Made by a program: the position numbers and the translations under genes. A stretch of 64,000 bases of DNA. Origin: Arthrobacter globiformis. Lineage in GTDB: Bacteria; Actinomycetota; Actinomycetes; Actinomycetales; Micrococcaceae. The notes beneath the pieces were generated by a model. That model did no database searches. It saw only the letters and a list, made by a program, of their open reading frames with translations, and was not told the origin of the DNA. Positions within the stretch are counted from its first letter, which is position 1. Each line of letters starts with the position of its first letter. The stretch spans positions 1 through 64,000 of the forward strand of contig NZ_JAUSZX010000003.1 of assembly GCF_030818015.1 (NCBI RefSeq). The letters are read 5' to 3'. Of this stretch, positions 28,540 through 37,222 are shown in pieces.

Positions 28540-28700
28540 CCCCGGAACCGGGGACCACGAAAGCAAGTGTGCCAAGCAGGGACGGCAGGACGGTGCAGGA
28601 CACGCCCATTTACACCCGTGTAAATGTATAGCTTGCTCGGGCCGAAGACGGTTCCTCGGGCCGAAGACGGTTCCAGCCCTTCCTCCGGCCCTCTGGCGTA
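28540..28700. other. Candidate origin of transfer (oriT)
   Basis: The non-coding stretch upstream of mobC contains a perfect inverted repeat, ATTTACAC (28608-28615) and GTGTAAAT (28618-28625), followed by two exact head-to-tail copies of a 19-base unit, CTCGGGCCGAAGACGGTTC, at 28636-28654 and 28655-28673. Inverted repeats plus direct repeats next to relaxase and MobC genes are the usual layout of oriT. I could not identify the nic site. Confidence 0.6.
28636..28673. repeat. Tandem 19-bp direct repeat
   Basis: Two identical 19-base units abut exactly with no spacer, within the candidate oriT. They are probable binding sites for MobC or the relaxase. Confidence 0.8.
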
Positions 28701-28775
28701 GCCCGGTCAGCGAATCTGCACGCCGCTGCGCGTCGCTGCCCGGAAACCCACTACGCCTATGGTTACGGTGGGTGC

Positions 28776-29084
28776 ATGCCAACCATCGATATCGAACAGA
28801 CACGCAACCAGGCACGTGCCCTCCTGGATTCGCGCATCGAGTCCGTCACCAACCTGGTCAAGACCCGACAGCGGATCACCGAGCTGCGCGAGCAGCTCGC
28901 CGACGCCGAACGCGAAGACAAGCGCGCCTACGTCCGCGCCACCAAGGACGGGTGGAGCCCCGAGGAACTGAAGAAGCTCGGGCTTGAATCCGGCGCCGCA
29001 GCGCGCTGCCGGAAACCGGCAACCGCCCGCACCTCGGACGAAGGATCCCCGTCCTCTCCTGATGCGGTCACCGGGGCTGACTAG
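28776..29084 (+). CDS. Small helical protein divergent from mobC
   Basis: A 102-residue protein. Residues 5-60 are helical with coiled-coil character (QARALLDSRIESVTNLVKTR), followed by a conserved-looking GWSPEELKKLGL and a low-complexity basic/Pro-Ser tail. It has no Shine-Dalgarno site, but TACGGT ends seven bases before the ATG, the arrangement of a leaderless promoter. It is divergently arranged to the mobilization operon across the oriT candidate and may regulate it; this is inference. Confidence 0.72.
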   Translation: MPTIDIEQTRNQARALLDSRIESVTNLVKTRQRITELREQLADAEREDKRAYVRATKDGWSPEELKKLGLESGAAARCRKPATARTSDEGSPSSPDAVTGAD

Positions 29085-29654
29085 ACTTGCCCCTCGCCCA
29101 CCTGGGCACGGCAAAAGCAATATTCCTTCGGGCTTTTCCCGCACACAGGTGGACGACGGGACCCACCTGACCGGATGCACACAACCGCCAGGTCACCACC
29201 TGCTTGACCGTCACCGCCAGCGGCCGGCGGATGTGCACAGCCTGGAATCACGACCGTCGCCAGCGGGCACCTTCCCCATGGACCTTGACGCCGGCCGCCG
29301 GCGCACCTCCGGCTGTGGCCAGGTTCTTTTCAGCCGGGACGAAATCCACCCACGCACAGGACCAACCAGGCCGGGCACGGAACCCTGGGAGGCCGGCCGG
29401 CTTCTCAATCGGCTCGGGGTCTTCCAGCGGGTCAAGGGCGGCGACAACCACAAGCTGCGGGGCGGCGACAATCACCACCAGGTTCCATAGGCCCGCGTGG
29501 CGCTATGCACGGCAGGGAATCCTTCACCCGGACAGTTCGCGAGGTCTTTGGCATGCCGTACGCGCGACACGTCCCGAAAAGCTCATGCCGTGGGTGAGGA
29601 TTGAGCCATGGCAAACGCCGATGGATCCGCGCCGATGTTCCACCCCGCATCCTC
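29085..29654. other. Intergenic region; weak minus-strand coding signal only
   Basis: No confident gene. The minus strand has a GTG-started frame (29248-29478, 76 residues, containing LDPLEDPEPIEKPAG) with actinobacterial-looking composition. It may continue in another frame toward 29090, with many Val/Arg residues, as if a small gene were frameshifted. There is no ribosome-binding site, so I do not call it. Confidence 0.3.
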
Positions 29655-30476
29655 ATGAAGCAGATGAGGCTCCGATACGCCGGAGCGTGTCGGCTGTGCG
29701 CTGCCTCTCTTCCGGCCGGGACAGAAGCGATCTACGAGAGCGAGACGAAGACCGTCCGCTGCTTGGAGTGTGCCACCGAGACTACGCAAACCACGTCTCC
29801 CGACCTGGAACCACCTTGTGATGAATCGTTGTCCACTGAGTCCGGAGTAGCCGGGTCGTCCGCCCGACGCGAATATGAGCGCCGCAAGACGAAGGACGAG
29901 GAAAAGCTCCGCGAGAAGTGGGGTCCCTTCGGTGGCCTCGCAGTCACCCTCTCTGACGAGCGGCAGCACACCAAGTCCTGGGATCGAGGCGCGCTCGGTG
30001 AGGAACGCCTCGGCGCTCGGCTAAATGCCCTGGCCGCCGATGGCCTGGCTGTCCTCCACGACCGACGCATCCCCGGCTCGAAGGCCAACATCGACCATAT
30101 CGCCATCACTCCCGGTGGAATCTGGGTGATTGATGCCAAGCGGTACAAGGGACGGCCTGAACTGAAGATCGAGGGTGGCATCCTTCGCACCCGGGTCGAG
30201 AAGCTCGTCGTTGGCCGGCGTGATTGCACGAAACTGGTCGATGGGGTGCTCAAACAGGTCCATGTCGTGCGAGACATGGTTGGGGATGTTCCGGTCACCG
30301 GGGCGTTGTGCTTCATCGAAGCAGACTGGCCCCTGATCGGGGGCGCGTTCTCGACACGGGGCGTTCATGTGCTCTGGCCGAAACGCTTAGCCAAAGTGCT
30401 TAAAGAGCAGACAGCCGGCGACGTTGATGTGGCGAGAATGCGTGAGTCGGTAGCCTCGCGGTTCAAGTCCGCGTGA
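29655..30476 (+). CDS. NERD-domain (nuclease-related) protein with zinc ribbon
   Basis: A protein of 273 residues (start ATG at 29655; the frame is open to a TTG at 29601). The N-terminus has a zinc-ribbon pattern, CRLC then CLEC 25 residues later. A charged linker leads to a NERD domain: GALGEERLGARLN, then the nuclease-like core with KANIDHIAI and WVIDAKRYKG, matching the D...D/E-x-K pattern of the PD-(D/E)XK fold. NERD proteins are predicted nucleases found on plasmids and chromosomes. It lies among other DNA-processing genes of the element. Whether it cuts DNA is not shown by sequence. Confidence 0.87.
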   Translation: MKQMRLRYAGACRLCAASLPAGTEAIYESETKTVRCLECATETTQTTSPDLEPPCDESLSTESGVAGSSARREYERRKTKDEEKLREKWGPFGGLAVTLSDERQHTKSWDRGALGEERLGARLNALAADGLAVLHDRRIPGSKANIDHIAITPGGIWVIDAKRYKGRPELKIEGGILRTRVEKLVVGRRDCTKLVDGVLKQVHVVRDMVGDVPVTGALCFIEADWPLIGGAFSTRGVHVLWPKRLAKVLKEQTAGDVDVARMRESVASRFKSA

Positions 30477-30513
30477 CGTCAGGTGTCGATGTTCGAAACT
30501 GTTCGGAAAGACG

Positions 30514-30688
30514 CTACGGGACCGCCTCCACGGCCACGGCCCTTAGCCAGCCATCTGTGGTCTCACCGTTGATCGTGGCTTCACCCATTTCCACAACCAT
30601 CTGGACCCTTGTCGCCCAGCACGGTAACCCCGTCGATCGTTTCGCCGGTGTCCACGGTGGTCACCGTCTTGATGGTGATTGCGTTCAT
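30514..30688 (-). pseudogene. Very small gene split by a one-base insertion
   Basis: From the ATG at 30688, with AAGGAG upstream, 35 codons are open (MNAITIKTVTTVDTGE...). Removing one base of the GGG triplet at 30606-30608 (minus strand) keeps the frame going as DKVQMVVEMGEATING to a TAG at 30514, about 57 residues in all. Both parts have similar Thr/Val/Glu-rich composition. Function is unknown. Either a real frameshift or a sequence error. Confidence 0.45.
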
Positions 30689-30837
30689 GGTGTTGCTCCT
30701 TCTTGCCGAGAAGTTGGGGTGAGTGGGGCGGATCAGGTGACCGGCCAGCGTCCCCTCTCCCCTGTTGTTTTTTGGTTGCTGGCAAGCTTGCTTGCTCGGC
30801 GGCCGACGGAGCCCTGTCTACCCGCAGGGCAAGGGGC

Positions 30838-30913
30838 GGGAAATTCCCGAAGGAAATCAGCGACGAAGGAGCGCCGTAGGGAAATTCCTGCGCCGCAGGC
30901 CCCGACGAAGGAG
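30838..30913. repeat. Two-unit composite direct repeat
   Basis: GGGAAATTCC occurs at 30838 and 30879, and CGACGAAGGAG at 30861 and 30903, in the same order and nearly the same spacing. The rest of 30690-31140 shows no supported gene. The repeats could be binding sites or part of an origin. Confidence 0.5.
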
Positions 30914-31143
30914 GGGCTAGACGGGGTGGAGCGGACGCCTAGAATCCGAAGGACAGCAACCAGAAAACGTCGTAGACAAACAGGGCCAGGGGGTCCGGAG
31001 CTCTGCGACGGCGCGCCCTGGACCCAACAGCCGGCCGCGAAGCGGACGCCCATTCACTGGTTGAAGCGCAGCGGAAACCAGCGCGAGCCCTGCGAGCCTG
31101 CCTTTGCCCTGGGACTTGTCAGACTGGGTTGGTACGGTGGGAG

Positions 31144-31178
31144 TGTCCCGCCTGGTTCCCCCAATCCCAGGCGGGACA
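31144..31178. terminator. Perfect 12-bp hairpin upstream of small gene
   Basis: TGTCCCGCCTGG (31144-31155) pairs with CCAGGCGGGACA (31167-31178) over an 11-base loop, followed by TTCTTT. It probably insulates the small gene starting at 31205. It could alternatively be a leader structure controlling it. Confidence 0.55.
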
Positions 31179-31204
31179 TTCTTTGTCAGAAGGAGAGATG
31201 GACT

Positions 31205-31499
31205 GTGGGACTGCGAAGCTTCTTCACCCGGCGCCGGGCACCGGCCGCAGCGGAGCCCTCCGCCGTCGTGGTGGCCACGGAACGCGAGCCGCTGACGCCC
31301 GCACAGCTGGGCAGACCTGGAAGCGGCGTGGGCCGAACTGCAGCAGGCGGCCAAGGAAGCAGGGGTGTCGTTCCATGCCTGCACGCGGGACGGCAACCGC
31401 TGGCAGGACGACCCGCAGTCCGTACGGGCCATGGCGGAGACCATAAAGCGCACCCAGAAGTACACCGCCGAGGGCATCCAGGACAGCCCGCAGCGCTAG
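31205..31499 (+). pseudogene. Small protein gene broken by a one-base insertion
   Basis: A GTG at 31205 preceded by AGAAGGAGAG begins GLRSFFTRRRAPAAAEPS and runs to LTPAQL. The continuation appears one frame over, as ADLEAAWAELQQAAKEAG and KRTQKYTAEGIQ, ending at TAG 31497-31499. Deleting one G of the GGG at 31309-31311 restores a 97-residue protein. The helical second half and the basic N-terminus are coherent. Unknown function. As above, decay or sequence error. Confidence 0.6.
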
Positions 31500-31526
31500 A
31501 AACGGCCCGTCCTTTAGGCTGGGCCC

Positions 31527-32540
31527 ATGAGCGAGTCCATCCCGCCGGCTCTGCAACCACCGGTTGCTGTTGCCCTGGCGAAACTCGTCAAGACATTCCC
31601 GGGACCCGATGCGCTGCCAGGCGTGATGTATTCAGAACCCAAATGGGACGGGTACCGGACGATCGCCCTCATAAATTTCGACGGGGTGACGCTCTGGTCC
31701 CGGCAGGGCAAAGAGCTCACACGGGTCCTGCCTGACTTGGCCGCAGCCCTCGGGGCTCAGGTCCCGCCCGGTGTCGTCCTCGACGGCGAAGCCGTCATAT
31801 GGAACAGGGATCGGCTGGACTTCGAGGCGCTGCAGCGTCGGATGGTCACGTCCAGGGCGGCTCTGCCGGCGCTGGTGAAGTTGTTCCCGGCCACGTTCGC
31901 GGCCTTCGATGTTCTGGCCGTCGCCGGGCAGGACGTCCGCGGTGTCCCGTTCGCCGGTCGCCGGCAGCTGCTCGAAGAATTGGCCCGGGAATGGGCGGCC
32001 CCGCTGGCCCTCTCCCCCACCACCACAGACCCGGAACTGGCAAAGACCTGGCTACGGGATCTTCCAGCCACCGGGATTGAAGGGTTGGTCTTCAAGGGAG
32101 GATCGCAGACATATGACGCCTCGCGCTCCTGGTTGAAGTTGAAGCACAAGAACGTTCTGGACGTCGTGTGCGCCGCCGTCATTGGGCCGTTGACGCAGCC
32201 CCACGCGATCATCGCGGGCTTGCCCATTGATGGGCAGCTGCGGATCGTCGGCCGCTCTACAGTCCTTTCAGCACGTGCAGGGCGCGAGCTGGGCCGCCAG
32301 CTCCGCCCGGCGCTGCCCGGGCATCCGTGGCCCGAAGAGATCAGCGAAACCTCGCTGAACAGATTCAGCAAGGACAAAGGCCCGGTGCACCTGACGCTGG
32401 TCGAAGCGCTCGTGGTCGAAGTCGCGGCCGACGTCGCATGGTCCGGCAGATCGTTCCGGCATCCTCTGTCTTTTGTGCGGGCCAGACCAGAGCTGGATCC
32501 CGCCGACGTGGAACTCCCGCCGCAGATCAAGGACAGGTAA
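31527..32540 (+). CDS. ATP-dependent DNA ligase
   Basis: A 337-residue ATP-dependent ligase of the small LigC/LigD-ligase type. The nucleotidyl-lysine motif is EPKWDGYR with Lys39, followed by motif III-like LDGEAVIW, motif IV IEGLVFKGG and motif V WLKLKHKN. The C-terminal OB-fold domain is present. It has no polymerase or nuclease domain. It seals nicks during repair, possibly in double-strand-break repair as for actinobacterial LigC. TAGGCT ends seven bases before the ATG, suggesting leaderless transcription. Confidence 0.92.
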   Translation: MSESIPPALQPPVAVALAKLVKTFPGPDALPGVMYSEPKWDGYRTIALINFDGVTLWSRQGKELTRVLPDLAAALGAQVPPGVVLDGEAVIWNRDRLDFEALQRRMVTSRAALPALVKLFPATFAAFDVLAVAGQDVRGVPFAGRRQLLEELAREWAAPLALSPTTTDPELAKTWLRDLPATGIEGLVFKGGSQTYDASRSWLKLKHKNVLDVVCAAVIGPLTQPHAIIAGLPIDGQLRIVGRSTVLSARAGRELGRQLRPALPGHPWPEEISETSLNRFSKDKGPVHLTLVEALVVEVAADVAWSGRSFRHPLSFVRARPELDPADVELPPQIKDR

Positions 32541-32567
32541 CCCCTGCAAGTCGCGATGGACGGGTTG

Positions 32568-32633
32568 TGCCCACTGGGGCCAGGTGGAGCCCTCCGCACA
32601 GCTCAAAGCTGTCCCCATTGGCGTGCAGCCCGT
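32568..32633. repeat. 66-nt structured repeat, copy A
   Basis: This segment matches 39747-39812 over 66 positions, with shared blocks CAGGTGGAGCCC and AGCTCAAAGCTGTCC. Its ends form an inverted repeat (TGGGGCCAG with CTGTCCCCA), as in copy B, with at least one compensatory base-pair change between copies. It lies directly after the ligase gene. The rest of 32541-32846 shows no gene. Confidence 0.6.
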
Positions 32634-32846
32634 TCGCTTCTTTGCTCGGCTGGGAAAGAGGATGTATCGGTAGCTTGCGCAATAGCTTTTGGACGAATAG
32701 TCGTCAGTTCCAGATCGTCGTTGGTAGAAGATTCGCCCGAGACGCTACTGAGCCTCCCCCGCTGGAACTGAAACGAGACCGGGGCTTCCCCCAATGAAAC
32801 CCGGGTGCCCGTTCGTTGCTTCTGCGCGCTCCGCTAGTGTCGCGGT

Positions 32847-32951
32847 ATGGCTGATTTGAGGAAGCACCGTCTGAGTCTCATTGTGGGTGCGATCCTCATC
32901 TTTGTTGCCATTTCAATTTCCGGCGCGTTAATTGGCAAGGCGTTCGGTTGA
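32847..32951 (+). CDS. Very small single-pass membrane protein
   Basis: A 34-residue open frame (MADLRKHRLSLIVGAILIFV...) with one membrane segment and a short Gly/Lys tail. There is no Shine-Dalgarno site, but TAGTGT ends seven bases before the ATG, as expected of a leaderless promoter. A hairpin follows the stop within 10 bases. This promoter-gene-terminator arrangement supports a real gene. Function unknown. Confidence 0.55.
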   Translation: MADLRKHRLSLIVGAILIFVAISISGALIGKAFG

Positions 32952-32960
32952 CCGCCAGTT

Positions 32961-32989
32961 GCGACCACTGCAGTAACCGCAGTGGTCGC
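32961..32989 (+). terminator. Hairpin after the 34-residue gene
   Basis: GCGACCACTGC (32961-32971) pairs perfectly with GCAGTGGTCGC (32979-32989) over a 7-base loop, followed by GGTTCCTTT. A probable intrinsic terminator. Confidence 0.65.
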
Positions 32990-33187
32990 GGTTCCTTTGA
33001 CTCTTGCAATGATGGACCGAGTCAAGAAGCTCAAGTAGGCATGGGATCGTCTCAGTAGAGGTTCCTCACAAGGCCCGCGAAGCCGCCCTCTCATGGGACT
33101 GAGGCGCCCGAATCAAGCGGGTAGGTTCTGCGGGTTGATCCGTAATCTCCCGTGGTTCCACAGGAACACGAGAGCGATACTTTAGGC

Positions 33188-33820
33188 ATGAGGAGACGCG
33201 GAATTGCCCGAAGCGCGTTAATCGGCGGCCTCGCCGTCGTGCTTGCTGGCTGTACCGCCACCGCGCAATCAGGCGACCGTCCTACCGTCAGTGACAGCGC
33301 GACGAAGTCCTCAGTCCCCGGGGAACTCATGGGCCAAGGAACGGTGCTTCAACGGCGACCTGCAGAGCCCGTGTTCTGTTTGGGCAACATTGCGGCGTCC
33401 GACCCACCAAGGTGCAGCGGCCCCGTCCTCCGCGGCTGGAACTGGGACTCGGTCAATGGGTCGGAAACTGTAGGGTCCGTAACGCATGGAGATTACCTGG
33501 TGGAGGGGACGTGGGACGGCAAAACCTTCACCCTGGGGCAGACACCTCCACGGCACCTCGGACGCAATGAATTTGCTCAATGGCCACGCGACGCACGTCG
33601 GGATGCGGTACATCGAGGCGCTGGGACGCCGGATCAATTGAGGAAAATTAGCAACGATCTGTCAGGATCCGGTGATCGGACAGTGCTTTCTGCACTGGTC
33701 GATAACGGCTATGTCTTTTTGACGGTCATTTATGACGACGGAAGGATCCAGCAAAAGATGGACCGGCGTTATGGCCCAAAAATTGTTGCAGTCGTATCCG
33801 CGCTTCGGCCTGCCACCTGA
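33188..33820 (+). CDS. Putative lipoprotein
   Basis: A 210-residue secreted lipoprotein with a basic N-terminus (MRRRGIARSA), a hydrophobic core and the lipobox LAGC (Cys22). The mature part has the segment CSGPVLRGWNWD and TWDGKTF, seen in a family of actinobacterial lipoproteins of unknown function. The ATG at 33188 starts the signal peptide; GATACT ends seven bases earlier, consistent with leaderless transcription. It faces the recombinase module convergently. Confidence 0.78.
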   Translation: MRRRGIARSALIGGLAVVLAGCTATAQSGDRPTVSDSATKSSVPGELMGQGTVLQRRPAEPVFCLGNIAASDPPRCSGPVLRGWNWDSVNGSETVGSVTHGDYLVEGTWDGKTFTLGQTPPRHLGRNEFAQWPRDARRDAVHRGAGTPDQLRKISNDLSGSGDRTVLSALVDNGYVFLTVIYDDGRIQQKMDRRYGPKIVAVVSALRPAT

Positions 33821-33893
33821 TGCTTCACGGCATCAAGGTAAGGACAGTTCGCTTCGCCCGGGCTGTCCCGCAGCGGGTTCCTCCGTTGGATCG

Positions 33894-35624
33894 TCACTGG
33901 AACGGGGTGGAGGGTTCCAGTGACGATGGCATGTTCCGGGCGTAGCTTGCCGCGACCGCGGCGCTCCAGCGGACCGCCGTTGAGGCTTTGATTCCGGTGA
34001 GGCGGGCAAGGATCGCGGGCGGAAGCTGTTGGGCGAGTTGCCCCATTGCGGTGCTCCGAGTCTTTTCGGGTTTGACGCCCAGGGCCGTCAGTCGGCTGGA
34101 GAGGGTTGTGGGGTCGATGGGCTGGTTAGGGAACAGTCCGGGGAAGAGCCATTGGTGGTCTTCGGTCGTGCGTCCCAGGCGTGTGACGGTGCGTTCGTTG
34201 ACCGCTTCGCGGGCATACCCTGCCAGTGTGGCGGGCAGGTGGAGGGGTTCGGGTCCGAACCGGATCCAGACGCCTTCGGCCATGGCGATGATGTTGGCCA
34301 GTGGCAGGGCCGCGAGTTCGTGGTTCCTGATGCCGTAGAGAAGGACCAGGGATGCGGCCAGCCTTAGGGCAGGATCAAGGTCCTGGTCGGGGTCCAGGAC
34401 CTTGGCCAGGAGGGCATGATGCTGGCGTTCCGGCAGGAGGAGAACCGCCGGAAGCGGGTTGGGCCGGGGGCTGGTGACGGTGAGGTTTTGATTGGTCCCG
34501 TTGGCTCTGCACCATTGCACGAAGGCCCTGACGCAGGCGCGTTCGGGTGGGCCGCCGGCGAGCCAGGCATCCACTGCTGCCTGCCCTGCCGTGGACATGG
34601 TCATTCCCTGGACATGGAGCGTGGAGAGGAAATTGCGAACGTAGCTGAGCTGGCGGCGGTGGCCGGCTGCTTGAGCGCATGTGAGGGTGATGTGCTGGCG
34701 GGCGCGGTGAAGGTGCCGCCAGCGCGCGAATCCCAGGAAGGTGCGCCGGTCCGCCTCGTCGATGATGTTGAGGGCGGTTCGATCGATCCAGGCTTCGAAG
34801 GCGACGAGGCGTTCGTTCCGTTCCGGCAGGACGCCGGTCGCAACGAGGAAGGACCGCAACAGTGACGTCCCCGGGCGGCTGGCGGCGTCCACCGCGTCAT
34901 GGGTGATCGGTTCGTTGCCGGCAACAAGCAGGTGCAGGACCTTCCACGAGGACGAGGTCTTCTTCATGAGTTTGTAGAGATAGGTGCCATCGGCGGCCAG
35001 CAAGGCGTCCCTGATGCCGGTGAGTTCCGGTCTCGTCGCCAGCCGCTCGGCGCTGAACAGTGCGTCTACTTTGTCCCGGCTGCGGCAGCCCTGGCAAAGA
35101 CCGTCCCTGCTCAGGTAATGCGTGTCGTCACAACGGATGCAGGGCGCAAGGACATCGGGGTGGGTGCGCCAGCACCACGTGCAGAGCAAGTCGCCATTCT
35201 GTCGGCCCCCCATGGACCTGTCCTTGCCGCATTGGGCGCACCCGCCCTCCGAGCCGGTGGAAAGCCGAGGTTGGCCAAGTAGCGTGCCCGGCACCCCCTC
35301 GGCCCGCAGCTCCGAAATGAGAGCCAGAAGTCCAGGACTGCGCTTCCCGGAAGATCGGTGAGGTCCCAGGCCGCGGACGCGGAGCTCGACCAGCACCCGC
35401 AACCGGTCCCCTGCCGTAGGCAGCGCGGCCGCAACCGCCCGCGAGGCCGCTATCGGGTGAATCCGGTGTCTTGGGCCAAGCAGTTCCATGACCCTGTCGC
35501 CAAGCGTCGAGGTGGCCGTGCGCAGCAGAACATCCCAGCAGTCCCGGCAAACAACCTGGTCGAGGATCACAATCCCGGCCGGCGTAGGGGCGGTGCATTC
35601 CAGGCAGGCCCGGTCCTGGCCCAT
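33894..35624 (-). CDS. Zinc-ribbon protein with degenerate tyrosine-recombinase domain (third gene of module)
   Basis: A 576-residue protein. The first 190 residues contain three zinc-ribbon-like pairs (CLEC/CRDC, CAQC/CTWC, CIRC/CQGC). The C-terminal third resembles a tyrosine recombinase: YGIRNHELAAL gives the first catalytic Arg, TRSTAMGQL the second, RWSAAVAASYAR the W and Tyr. The His of the HxxR box is missing. It starts immediately after the stop of the small XRE-type gene (35625-35987), so the three genes form one operon. The set resembles the Tn554 tnpA/tnpB/tnpC arrangement in size, with gene order differing; a transposition or integration role is inferred. Confidence 0.75.
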   Translation of the reverse strand: MGQDRACLECTAPTPAGIVILDQVVCRDCWDVLLRTATSTLGDRVMELLGPRHRIHPIAASRAVAAALPTAGDRLRVLVELRVRGLGPHRSSGKRSPGLLALISELRAEGVPGTLLGQPRLSTGSEGGCAQCGKDRSMGGRQNGDLLCTWCWRTHPDVLAPCIRCDDTHYLSRDGLCQGCRSRDKVDALFSAERLATRPELTGIRDALLAADGTYLYKLMKKTSSSWKVLHLLVAGNEPITHDAVDAASRPGTSLLRSFLVATGVLPERNERLVAFEAWIDRTALNIIDEADRRTFLGFARWRHLHRARQHITLTCAQAAGHRRQLSYVRNFLSTLHVQGMTMSTAGQAAVDAWLAGGPPERACVRAFVQWCRANGTNQNLTVTSPRPNPLPAVLLLPERQHHALLAKVLDPDQDLDPALRLAASLVLLYGIRNHELAALPLANIIAMAEGVWIRFGPEPLHLPATLAGYAREAVNERTVTRLGRTTEDHQWLFPGLFPNQPIDPTTLSSRLTALGVKPEKTRSTAMGQLAQQLPPAILARLTGIKASTAVRWSAAVAASYARNMPSSLEPSTPFQ

Positions 35625-35987
35625 CTACCCGTTGTCCGGGGGCAGAATGCCTGCCCGCTTGGGACGATGGCCCTTTCCCCTCAGGGTTTCCAGTCCGCCC
35701 GGTCCGCCGAGATCGTCATCGGTTCCGGTGCCGGTGGCACGGCCGCGGGCCGTCGGGATGGATACCTTGCCGATCAGCTCATCGGCCGTGCAATCCAGCG
35801 CGTCCATCAGGGCGACCAGGACTTGAAGATTGAGCCGCTCGGGCTTCTCCGCGGCCAGCCGGTAGACCTGGCTGGCCGAGAGGTGGACACCCCGCTCGTT
35901 CAGGAGCGGGATCAGCTTTGTCGTGCTGAAAAGCCCGCGGGTGGCCATGATTTCACGCAACCGCCACTCATAATCCAGGATCTTCAT
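35625..35987 (-). CDS. XRE-type helix-turn-helix protein (second gene of module)
   Basis: A 120-residue protein. Residues 1-75 are a Cro/C1-type helix-turn-helix domain (STTKLIPLLNERGVHLSASQ then VYRLAAEKPERLN), with LDCTADELIGK closing the domain; the tail is flexible and basic. Its start overlaps the stop of the tyrosine recombinase gene by four bases. It may regulate the operon: two palindromes of the type CCTGCAT-N3-ATGCAGG lie upstream of the first gene. Confidence 0.85.
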   Translation of the reverse strand: MKILDYEWRLREIMATRGLFSTTKLIPLLNERGVHLSASQVYRLAAEKPERLNLQVLVALMDALDCTADELIGKVSIPTARGRATGTGTDDDLGGPGGLETLRGKGHRPKRAGILPPDNG

Positions 35988-37120
35988 TTCCGCCCCTCTG
36001 TTACCCCAGCCTGCAGCAGACCCGAAATTGCCTTGCGCATCATCGTGTTCGCGAATTCACCGCTCACGGAAGTGTAGATCGCCGTGGTCGACCCGAACGC
36101 GTGCCCAACCTGCCGCTGGATGAACAGTGGGTCCACGCCGTCCTCGGTCAAGTGAGTAACGTAGCTGTGCCGCAGTGCGTGCAGCGACAACGCCGTGTCC
36201 AGGCCCAGCTCGTCCCGATACTCCTTGAACCGCCGGCTTATCTGGACTGGGCTGACCCGGGCACCACGCTCCGTCACCCACAACGCATTCGACGACTCAG
36301 CCCGGATCAACGGCCAGACATTCTCCACATAGTCCTTCACCGCCTCCACCGCCCACCCATGCAAGGTCACCACCGAACGGCGCTTCGCCGGACCGCCCCG
36401 GGAGGCCTTGCCGTTCCGGACCAACACCATCCCATAAGCACCAAACTCCGGCGCCTGGGGATTCCGGTAAAAGTCAGTCACGTCCAGACCAGCGACTTCG
36501 TTCGCGCGCAGCCCCCACGCGTATGCGACCTTCAGCAACGTCGCATCACGGTAAGCGGCGAACGTGCCCTTACGGCCCGACTCCAAGCGCAGATCCACCT
36601 GGCCATCCGCGTAATCAAAAAGACCCTGCAACTCCAGGCGGGTCAACGGCCGGCGCCTCGACCCGCCCTCATAGTCCTGCAGATGCCGGGTCGTGTTCCA
36701 CTCCGTGCAGACCTGCACCGGATGCGTCCCGAACCGCGACTCGCACTCCTGAACCCAGCCATAGTGCGGGGAGCAAATGAAGTCGCAGAACTGCGCCACG
36801 ACGTTCTGATAGCCCCGAATGGTCGAGGGCGCTAACCCCTTCACCGAGACAAGATCCAGCATCCACTCATCAAACGCGGCCGCCGACCACGCCCACGGGA
36901 ACTCGCCCGACGAAGCATGAAACCGACGGATGACCTTCACCCCCGACCGCACACTCTGAGATCGAAGACCACGCCCGCCCCGCCGCTGCGCTTCCCAGCC
37001 CGCAAGCATGCCCTCAAATACCGCCTCCGGCTCGTCCAGATACGACACCCCAGGGGCCAGCACCAAAGAAGCAGATCCGACCGCGCCACCTCGAACCCTC
37101 ACAAGACCATCCTCTGTCAC
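35984..37120 (-). CDS. Tyrosine recombinase / integrase-family protein (first gene of module)
   Basis: A 378-residue tyrosine recombinase starting at a GTG. The N-terminal SAM-like DNA-binding part spans about 1-170. Catalytic residues are visible: Arg in WGLRANEVAGL, the HALRHSY box, GHAFGS and the Tyr nucleophile in TAIYTSVS. It performs site-specific strand exchange, probably moving the element together with the other two module proteins. Its GTG start is overlapped upstream by a palindrome whose AGGA serves as ribosome-binding site, suggesting direct autorepression. Confidence 0.93.
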   Translation of the reverse strand: MTEDGLVRVRGGAVGSASLVLAPGVSYLDEPEAVFEGMLAGWEAQRRGGRGLRSQSVRSGVKVIRRFHASSGEFPWAWSAAAFDEWMLDLVSVKGLAPSTIRGYQNVVAQFCDFICSPHYGWVQECESRFGTHPVQVCTEWNTTRHLQDYEGGSRRRPLTRLELQGLFDYADGQVDLRLESGRKGTFAAYRDATLLKVAYAWGLRANEVAGLDVTDFYRNPQAPEFGAYGMVLVRNGKASRGGPAKRRSVVTLHGWAVEAVKDYVENVWPLIRAESSNALWVTERGARVSPVQISRRFKEYRDELGLDTALSLHALRHSYVTHLTEDGVDPLFIQRQVGHAFGSTTAIYTSVSGEFANTMMRKAISGLLQAGVTEGRK

Positions 37121-37126
37121 AATTTT

Positions 37127-37143
37127 CCTGCATTAAATGCAGG
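37127..37143. promoter_or_regulatory. Operator overlapping the recombinase ribosome-binding site
   Basis: CCTGCATTAAATGCAGG is a perfect palindrome with 7-3-7 layout, seven bases from the GTG start. Read on the minus strand it supplies the GCAGGA ribosome-binding site, so a bound repressor would block translation start or transcription. Confidence 0.6.
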
Positions 37144-37222
37144 ATTGCGGCGCCAGGTCAAACGCTGCCTAGAGGGTGGGAATGCACAAAGGGCTATTTC
37201 TCAGCCCAGCGGGCTCGCGCAT

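Noticed and set aside
28600..28680. CRISPR-like repeats
   Set aside because: Two abutting 19-bp copies without spacers and no cas genes; oriT repeats fit better.
30455..30480. tRNA-like T-loop GGTTCAAGTCC
   Set aside because: It lies within the NERD coding end and no acceptor, D or anticodon arms can be built around it.
30473..31735. 420-codon plus frame after the NERD gene
   Set aside because: It joins unrelated stretches; only the segment from 31205 has a ribosome-binding site and coherent coding, and that belongs to the frameshifted small gene.
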